Of a stretch of 64,000 nt of DNA, positions 18,446-27,200 are shown one piece after another. The notes under the pieces are model-generated. The model saw only the letters and a list, made by a program, of their open reading frames with translations, was not told where the DNA came from and did no database searches. The position numbers and the translations under genes were made by a program. The stretch's first letter is position 1. Every line of letters starts with the position of its first letter. The DNA is from Okeania sp. KiyG1 (GTDB lineage: Bacteria > Cyanobacteriota > Cyanobacteriia > Cyanobacteriales > Microcoleaceae): the NCBI RefSeq assembly GCF_014132355.1, contig NZ_BLZO01000121.1, forward strand, positions 94,571 to 158,570, read 5' to 3'.

Positions 18446-18689
18446 GGTTCATAATCCTCAAATTAAATTGGTATAACGTTGAATTATAGCAGGGAACTCT
18501 TAACAGAGCACAGTGGGAAAAGTGTTTCTCTGTGTTATGGTTCATCATCAATCTATATCAAACACTAACTTGTTTCTTAGTTATAGAAACAGAAAAATAT
18601 TTATTTTATTTTGAAGAGGGGAGTTATATCATGTCCGGTTGAATACTTATAGGACTTATGGATTACAACCTAACAACCTATTTTCGTCA

Positions 18690-18943
18690 TTGTTATATCA
18701 AATCCGGTAGCATCGGTATAATTCAGCATTAAGAAAAAATAGTCAATATTGTAGGGGCGAACGGCCGGAAAGCTGACGCAAAGCTCCTGTACGGGGTGCC
18801 CGTACAAAAGTTAACCCACCCTTAACCCAACCCACCCCCGCCCCTCCCAGGAGGGAGCCAGGAGGGGAAGTAGGGGATTTGAGCTTCGCTCCAAAAATAT
18901 TTCGCCGATCAAGGCGGGGTTGCGCGACCCAATCCTGTTTGAT
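18690..18943. repeat. Mosaic of MITE-D end and inverted MITE-C
   Basis: ATATCAAATCCGGTAGCATCGG near 18694 is a MITE-D end. It is followed by a TTGTAGGGGCGAACGG mini-palindrome half and an inverted MITE-C block (GGCGGGGTTGCGCGACCC near 18913-18930) with a C-rich tract (CACCCCCGCCCCTCCCAGGA) in between. No gene is supported. Confidence 0.5.
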
Positions 18944-18947
18944 AAAT

Positions 18948-19167
18948 AGGGCTTGCTGAATAAATATCAAAGCATTTACAGGTAAAGGTTTTAGACTTTT
19001 TAGGTCTAGAAATTGTACCTGGTTTTCAGCCCTTCATGCTCATGCATGGAGCGTATTTTGGGCAAGAGTTGGGCAAAAAAATACTCCCCTACTCCCCTAC
19101 TCCCCTCCTTGGAGGGGTTGGGGGTGGGTCCCCTACTCCTTAAAAAAGACTTTTGAGCGCAAACCCT
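18948..19167. repeat. MITE-E copy with 4-bp target duplication
   Basis: The ends are AGGGCTTGCTGAATAAA and, inverted, AGGGTTTGCGC. AAAT is duplicated at 18944-18947 and 19168-19171. The same ends bound the IS5/IS1182-type element at 37849-42233, so this is likely a non-autonomous derivative. It lies 180 bp upstream of cpeB. Confidence 0.75.
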
Positions 19168-19216
19168 AAATATTTGGTTTCGAGCGTAGCTTCTGGACAT
19201 CCCATTGGCTAATTAG

Positions 19217-19909
<693 letters not shown>

Positions 19910-19920
19910 TTACCAAATTA

Positions 19921-20203
19921 ACACGGGAGCATGAAAGCCATCGTCTTTGAAGCGATGGATGAAATGGGACTCGATGGATTAAAATCTATCCTATCTTTTT
20001 CTTTCTTGGGAAAAGCCGTGCACTGCATCAATTCGTAAGCACGACACTTAATTTTGATTTAAGTCGAGTGTCTAGGGGCGTTTTGACTCGTCCTGTGAAG
20101 TTAAAATTCTGGTCAGCTAAAAAGACATTACCCAATGCGGTTTTAACCCCCAATCGCAGTATCCTTTTAGAATCCCCGTCGATTTATCGCGGGGAGAAGT
20201 CAA
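19921..20203 (+). mobile_element. tnpB-derived remnant between cpeB and cpeA
   Basis: The left end (ACACGGGAGCATGAAAGCC with hairpin CCATCG / CGATGG) is the same as at 14451. The right part still encodes the last residues of a TnpB (SRGVLTRPVKLKFWSAKKT from 20069, then LLESP). It ends in the hairpin CCCCG TCGATTTATCG CGGGG at 20174-20194, then AGAAGTCAA. No start or nuclease core remains. It sits inside the expected cpeBA transcript, so its hairpins would be in the mRNA. Confidence 0.75.
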
Positions 20204-20235
20204 GATTAGCCAAGTAAGTTTCAATACCAATCTAA

Positions 20236-20760
<525 letters not shown>

Positions 20761-20775
20761 TAAATAGGGATTTAG

Positions 20776-20812
20776 GCAAGATTATAGAACTCTTGCTTTA
20801 AAATTTCTTTAA
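20776..20812 (+). terminator. Possible rho-independent terminator after cpeA
   Basis: A 6-bp stem (GCAAGA / TCTTGC, 9-base loop) lies 16 bp after the stop and is followed by TTTAAAATTTCTTT. A second hairpin (AAGAAC / GTTCTT) follows at 20816-20834. Confidence 0.5.
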
Positions 20813-20834
20813 TTCAAGAACTTTGGGGGTTCTT

Positions 20835-21180
20835 AGTTTGTTACTTACCTAATAGTGGGTGAGCAACTAACCAAGAGTCCCTGAGTTTTTTTAACTGAGG
20901 TGGTATAGCAGAAGGAAGCACCGAAAGAGCGAAAAATCTGGCTTTGTCTGAGTTAAAACTCAGATTCTGCACCTCAATTTGTCCGATAAATAAAAACTAT
21001 AAATATTAGTACGTTGCTCAGTATTTTCAGATAACCACAAACCTGTATCGCCCAAAATTTGAATTCTTGGAGATACTAAAGGAATAATTCTGATGCTGCA
21101 TAAATGCTCCCTTTGAAGCAAATTATTTCAGGATTTACGCATAACTACTACTTATGGTATGGGTTAACGGCCGTTAACCC
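20835..21180. other. Non-coding gap after cpeA
   Basis: No gene. Short inverted pieces are visible (CTGAGTTAAAACTCAG near 20957-20972; GTTAACGGCCGTTAAC near 21163-21178, a perfect 16-bp palindrome that may terminate the convergent gene). Confidence 0.45.
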
Positions 21181-21768
21181 CTACAAATGTTGTATAACTT
21201 CTTCTTTTGGGTAATTCCTGTATTTATCTGAGTGCTTCTGTTGTTTCCTTGTATTTTTTGACTTCTTACTTTTTGCCCGCTGCTCAACTACTTCCGGTGG
21301 CGGACCATAATCTCCATCACTGAAGTATACTCGCTCCACTATATGTTGTGGTTCTACTTCTATCCACAGACGTGCTCCCCCGGCTTGACTTTTATTAGGT
21401 TGATGAGGTTGATAAACGATTTGGCAAGGTCCGTTAATTTTCAGAGCGTGGCAATAATCTTTTTTATCTCCTACTTTTACGGCAACTGCTGGATGAGAAG
21501 TTCCATTGTCTCGGTTATAGTCAATGGTCTTTCGTAGAACATGAATAAAGGTATTGCCTGTACGTTTATTTTTGTTCCAAGTACCTTCAGGACCACGGCG
21601 ACCTGGTGTAATCTCTGGCATTCCCCGTTTGTTTAATGGAATCATCCAAAGTCTTTTGATTTTTTTAGCACCTCTAACACGGCTTTGATTCAGAAGTGTT
21701 CGTAATCTACCTGTGGAAATATTCAGTAGAAATGCTGCTTCTGTTGTGGTTGTATACTGTACATTCAT
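21181..21768 (-). CDS. HTH DNA-binding protein of unknown role
   Basis: In this 195-residue protein, residues 6-45 (TTTEAAFLLNISTGRLRTLLNQSRVRGAKKIKRLWMIP) form a winged helix-turn-helix of the excisionase/MerR-like type. The middle (residues 85-150) is beta-rich and unrecognised (HPAVAVKVGDKKDYCHALKINGPCQIVYQP, ARLWIEVEPQHIVERVYFSDG). The tail is strongly basic (RAKSKKSKNTRKQQKHSDK). It may be a regulator or a plasmid/mobile-element accessory protein; no partner gene is beside it. The start ATG is supported by the intact HTH. Confidence 0.7.
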   Translation of the reverse strand: MNVQYTTTTEAAFLLNISTGRLRTLLNQSRVRGAKKIKRLWMIPLNKRGMPEITPGRRGPEGTWNKNKRTGNTFIHVLRKTIDYNRDNGTSHPAVAVKVGDKKDYCHALKINGPCQIVYQPHQPNKSQAGGARLWIEVEPQHIVERVYFSDGDYGPPPEVVEQRAKSKKSKNTRKQQKHSDKYRNYPKEEVIQHL

Positions 21769-22435
21769 AACTATAACGTCTTAGTTTTTATATTTTAGAA
21801 TTAAATTTATTATCTAAATAATTTTTGAAATTAGCTTTTTTTAACAAAAAAGTCAATAGGCAAAAATAACTAAGAAGTTATCTCTAATATAATGGCCTAT
21901 TTCTAAAAAAGGCGATCGCTGATATAGCAATTCCTAAAAAGTGTGAGGTAAAAAATTCTAGGTTTTTGGGAAGAAAAAGACAACTGTACAGGGGCGTGCC
22001 TGATAAACGCTATATGTGAGTTTGGTCATAAAAAAATATTCCTCCTTTGAATTTTTCTCTTGATTTTAAAGATTCGTTCAACAATGAATAATGAATAATG
22101 AATAATTACCTCTCCTTGAAAGAAGAGGATTGACAAATTCATGAAAATTTTTCTTTATTATCCCCTTAAAAGGGGAGACTTTAAACTACAATTTTTCGGT
22201 AAAGTTACACATAACATAAAGAGTTGGCATTGAGGAAATATTTATGGTATTTAAGGGAACTTTTGTGAAGATTCTGTGAAGTTTAGCAGGATTTATGTGT
22301 GTTTTTTTAAGATTCAGTGAAGTTATGAATAAACGCTTGCTATTTTAGAGAATATGTAAATATTATGTATTATAGTTTGCTACTTTAGGCAAAAATAAAA
22401 ATAGCGGGTAAAAACTATTTAAATGTGAGCTAACG
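21769..22435. repeat. Non-coding stretch with a MITE-B copy
   Basis: MITE-B modules run from about 22082 (AACAATGAATAATGAATAATG, CCTCTCCTTGAAAG) to about 22200 (CTACAATTTTTCGGTAAAG). The rest (21769-22080 and 22200-22435) shows no gene. AAGATTCTGTGAAG and AAGATTCAGTGAAG near 22268 and 22310 are a short direct repeat upstream of the dead PEP-CTERM gene. Confidence 0.5.
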
Positions 22436-23654
22436 ATGAATATCAAAGATTTCAAGTCTGTTTTAATTTTTTCTGTAGCAATAGTATTAGGAGTTTTTGT
22501 TGCTCCTACAAAAGCTGCAAATATTTCTAGAGTAGTTAACTTTTAGGACTTGCCCCTTGGACCTGAAGAATTTTACCGAAAAATTGGGTTTAAAGCCTCC
22601 CCCTAAAAGGGGGACTTTATGTTATTATGGAAACAGCGGAAAGGTATTCAACCGCTCTAAAAACCTATAGCTACTTAACTGTAGCGTTTGCACCTTGAAA
22701 ACTAGAGTTATGGGGTTTTGTACAGTAATGCTTGTACATGGAAAAGCTCTAAGCAACAAGTACCAGAGAACCAACATTTTTGTTTGAGGTTTGAACTGTA
22801 CCGTAGGGCATACGGGAACAGGCTCTTGGAATAGAGCAAACGCTTGGGGAGAGAACCATCTCTGGGCTAAGTATCGCAAGGTAATTAGTTTAAGTGGACT
22901 CAGTGAACCAAGAATCCTGGTTTCAGGAGAATCTCCGCGCCTTTAGGCCGGAGAGTATGTCAAAATGGTTCTGATGGCGCTGGAGGATTTACGAGTCAGG
23001 ATGCCTTTTTTAACAATAGCTTTAATTCCACCTTTGGAAGTTGGTCAGGATGGTCGTATTCAAATACCTCTGACACTACAACATCAGGTTTCATGAATCA
23101 ATATAGTGCCTTTACTGGTACTGGGTTTGGTGGAACGGGAAATTATGGCGTAGCTTTTACCTTTAATCCGGGTGATGCCATGATTGAGCTACCTGATGGT
23201 TATTCGGTTGATTCTGTAAGGATTACAAATACAACCTACGCTGCTCTCTCTATGCTGAATGGAGATCGGTTTGCCAAGAAGTTTGGTGGTCTATCTGGCA
23301 ACGATCCTGACTTCTTTTTGTTGACAATTAATGGTCTGGATGATTCTAATACTTCGGTAGGAAGTGTAGAGTTCTATTTAGCGGATTATCGTTTTGCAGA
23401 TAACTCCCAAGACTTCATTGTTGATGATTGGAGTTTAGTCGATTTATCGCTTCTCAACGCTGCAACTAAACTTTCCTTCGCACTCACCTCATCTGAATAA
23501 TGACCCTCAATTTGGGCTAAATACCCCAGCATATTTTGCTTTGGATAATCTGATTTTACACAAATCTGTAAAATCTGTACCAGAATATGCTTCAAATCTT
23601 GGTTTATTAGTATTGGGTGCTGTTGGCGTTGGTTCAATGTTAAAGCGCAAATAG
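22436..23654 (+). pseudogene. Broken PEP-CTERM / DUF4465-type secreted protein
   Basis: The signal peptide is intact (MNIKDFKSVLIFSVAIVLG...PTKAANISRVVNF), but codon 37 is TAG. Translation past it gives DLPLGPEEFY, and a 387-bp insertion (22577-22963) follows. The protein then resumes as NGSDGAGGFTSQDAFFNNSF, WSGWSYSNTSDTTTSG and NQYSAFTG, typical of DUF4465 proteins with PEP-CTERM sorting. A frameshift near 23496 (TCTGAATAATGACCC) separates this from the C-terminus (DPQFGLNTPAYFALDNLILH, then VPEYASNLGLLVLGAVGVGS and LKRK), a degenerate PEP-CTERM motif, membrane helix and basic tail. Three lesions make it a pseudogene. The 135-codon frame at 23093-23500 is part of it, not a gene of its own. 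Confidence 0.85.
22577..22963 (+). mobile_element. tnpB-type remnant inside the PEP-CTERM gene
   Basis: The insertion begins with a MITE-B end (CGAAAAATTGGGTTTAAAGC) and closes with the TnpB terminal hairpin GAATCTCCGCGCCTTTAGGCCGGAGA followed by TATGTCAA. The same arrangement ends the intact element at 42.3 kb. No tnpB core remains. It lies between FY and NGSDG codons of the host gene. Confidence 0.7.
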
Positions 23655-23699
23655 GATTAATTGCTAGAGTTATGGATCTATAAGCTCTAGGCAAACATA

Positions 23700-24145
23700 A
23701 TAAGGTATTCAACAATTAATAATTAATAATTAACTATTACCTCTCCTTGAAAAGAAGAAGATTGACGCGGAGCGTGAAAATTTTTTCTTCTCTTGGTCTT
23801 ATGGATATGGCGAGGTCTCCTCGCCATATCCATAAGACCGCTTTTTCTCCTTTAAAGGAGAGGTTTTAAACCTTAATTAGGGTTTGCTGAATAAAGTATG
23901 AGTGTTAGGGGTAGGAGTCAGAACTCAGGAGTCAGAACTCAGGAGTCAGAACTCAGGATAAATGGGAATTATAGAGGAGGTAGTCGGAAAAATTGTCCCA
24001 AGATTGGTCTGCCATAATCGTCCCAAAATACTAGCTTTATGCAGCTCTTTCCACTGAAAACAGGCGAACTTTTTTAGACCCAAAAATGCTACAACCAATA
24101 TCAGTCAATGCTTTGATATTTAATCAGCAAGCCCTAATTATTCGG
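23700..24145. repeat. MITE-B copy carrying a nested MITE-E
   Basis: MITE-B runs from about 23707 (CAACAATTAATAATTAATAA, CCTCTCCTTGAAAAGAAG) and contains an inner palindrome around GATATGGCGAGG/CCTCGCCATATC (23811-23833). It continues on both sides of a MITE-E at 23879-24135 as TTTTAAACCTTAATT | ATTCGGTAAATG. The MITE-E has ends AGGGTTTGCTGAATAAA and TAATCAGCAAGCCCT, with AATT duplicated at 23875-23878 and 24136-24139. Its interior contains three direct repeats of AGTCAGAACTCAGG. Confidence 0.85.
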
Positions 24146-24214
24146 TAAATGTAATAGTAAGGTGCGTTTTGCTGACGCAAAGCTCCGCTAACGCTGTACG
24201 ACAAGAAACGCATT

Positions 24215-27200
24215 CTACAACTTTCCCACTCCCCCACCACCAGGAGTTTCAATGACAAATACATCACCAACATTCATCTCCACAGTGGCTGTACTCCCCA
24301 ATTCTTCAATTTTCCCATCACTGCGTTCTACATAATTTTTTCCTACTAAACCATTACCCCCACCATTCAAACCAGGGGGGGAAACAACCCGATGACCTGA
24401 TAATATCCCGGCAGTCATCTGCTCCAAGAAACGTATCTTCCGAATTACTCCATTGCCACCTTTATATAAACCTTCACCTCCACTCCCGGAACGAATGGCA
24501 AAATTTTCTAGCAATACTGGAAATCGCCATTCCAAAACTTCGGGGTCGGTTAACCGGGAGTTGGTCATGTGAGTATGTACTGCGTCGGTGCCATGAAAGT
24601 TAATACCTGCACCGGAACCTCCACAAATGGTTTCATAATATTGATATTTACTATTGCCAAAGGTGAAATTATTCATTGTTCCTTGGGAGGATGCCATTAT
24701 TCCTAAGGCATTGTATAAAGTATCGGCTATGGTTTGAGAAGTTTCGACATTTCCAGCGACAATAGCTGCTGGATATTTGGGGTCTAACATACTACCTTTG
24801 GGGATAATAATTTCTAATGGTTTGAGACAACCTGCATTGAGGGGAATATCATCATCAACTAGGGTACGAAAGACATATAAAACTGCTGCTTTACATACTG
24901 CGGTTGGTGCATTGAAGTTTGTGGGAAGTTGGGGAGATGTTCCTGTAAAGTCTATTTTGGCACTGAGATTTTTTTTGTCGAGACTGACAGAAACTTGAAT
25001 TTTATTGCCGTCATCGAAGGTGGATGTGTAAATTTTTTTGTTGAGTGATGAAGAGAGTTTTTTGATTGCTCGCCGTACTGATGTTTCGGCGTTATTTTGG
25101 ACAAATTTCATGTATGCTTGTACGGTTTCTAATCCATATTTTTCTGTCATTTTTTGCAGTTCTTGTGTACCTTTTTCATTTGCTGCTATTTGTGCTTGGA
25201 GGTCGGCGATATTTTGGCTGGTGTTTCTGGCAGGATATTTGCCGGAGGTGAGGATGTCTAATATTTCTGTTTCTTGGAATTTTCCGTTTTTGACGAGTTG
25301 GAAGTTATCTATTAATATTCCTTCTTCTTCTACTGTTTTACTATGGGGTGGCATGGAACCGGGGGTAATTCCTCCAATATCTGCATGATGACCGCGGGAG
25401 GCTACATAAAATATGGGAGTTTCTATTTTTTCTGTCTTTTCAGAGGGAGTTAGGCAAGTAGTTGTTTCATTTTCAGAAATAATATTTTGATTGGGAATAG
25501 GGTCTACGGATTTTAATTTTTGAGTGATAGATTTATCACCTAAAGCAATATTTGTATTGGATAAAGTTTCTTCACTGGTATTAGTTTCAGGAAAAGTATT
25601 TGTCTGATTCTCCCAAATTAATTTTTCATTGCCAGGAAGCTGTACAGATTTTAATTTTTGAGTGATAGATTTATCCCCTAAAGTGATTTTTGTATTGGAT
25701 AAAGTTTCTTCGCTAGGAAACTGTACAGATTTCAACTTTTGAGTAATAGATTTATCGCCTAAAGTGATTTTTGTATCGGATAAAGTTTCTTCAGTTGAAT
25801 TAGTTTCAGGAAAAATATTTGTCTGATTTTGCCAAATTAATTTTTCATTGCCAGGAAACTGTACAGATTTCAACTTTTGAGTAATAGATTTATCGCCTAA
25901 AGTGATTTTTGTATCGGATAAAGTTTCTTCAGTTGAATTAGTTTCAGGAAAAATATTTGTCTGATTTTGCCAAATTAATTTTTCATTGCCAGGAAGCTGT
26001 ACAGATTTTAATTTTTGAGTAATAGATTTATCGTCTAAACCAATATTTGTATTGGATAAAGTTTCTTCACTGGTATTAGTTTCAGGAAAAATATTTGTCT
26101 GATTTTCCCAAATTAATTTTTCATTGTCAGGAAGTTGTACAGACTTCAACTTTTGAGTAATAGATTTATCGTCTAAACCAATATTTGTATTGGATAAAGT
26201 TTCTTCACTGGTATTAGTTTCAGGAAAAGTATTTGTCTGATTTTCCCAAATTAATTTTTCATTGCTAGGAAACTGTACAGATTTTAATTTTTGAGTGATA
26301 GATTTATCGTCTAAACCAATATTTGTATTGGATAAAGTTTCTTCGCCAGGAAACTGTACAGATTTTAATTTTTGAGTAATAGATTTATCGTCTAAACCAA
26401 TATTTGTATCGGATAAAGTTTCTTCACTGGTATTAGTTTCAGGAAAAATATTTGTCTGATTCTCCCAAATTAATTTTTCATTGCTAGGAAACTGTACAGA
26501 TTTTAATTTTTGAGTGATAGATTTATCGTCTAAACCAATATTTGTATTGGATAAAGTTTCTTCGCCAGGAAACTGTACAGATTTTAATTTTTGAGTAATA
26601 GATTTATCGTCTAAACCAATATTTGTATCGGATAAAGTTTCTTCACTGGTATTAGTTTCAGGAAAAATATTTGTCTGATTTTCCCAAATTAATTTTTCAT
26701 TGTCAGGAAGTTGTACAGACTTCAACTTTTGAGTGATAGATTTATCCCCTAAAGTTATTTTTGTATCGGATAAAGTTTCTTCACTGGTATTAGTTTCAGG
26801 AACAATATTTGTCTGATTCTCCCAAATTAATTTTTCATTGCTAGGAAACTGTACAGATTTTAATTTTTGAGTAATAGATTTATCGTCTAAACCAATATTT
26901 GTATCGGATAAAGTTTCTTCGCCAGGAAACTGTACAGATTTTAATTTTTGAGTAATAGATTTATCGTCTAAACCAATATTTGTATCGGATAAAGTTTCTT
27001 CACTGGTATTAGTTTCAGGAAAAATATTTGTCTGATTTTCCCAAATTAATTTTTCATTGTCAGGAAGTTGTACAGACTTCAACTTTTGAGTAATAGATTT
27101 ATCGTCTAAACCAATATTTGTATTGGATAAAGTTTCTTCACTGGTATTAGTTTCAGGAACAATATTTGTCTGATTTTCCCAAATTAATTTTTCATTGCCA

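Noticed and set aside
18743-19200. Small minus-strand frames with Pro/Gly-rich peptides
   Set aside because: They fall inside MITE-C and MITE-E repeats and have no ribosome-binding site.
24777-25388. Plus-strand frames opposite the HyuB part
   Set aside because: They are complementary to well-conserved enzyme codons and have no recognisable protein features.
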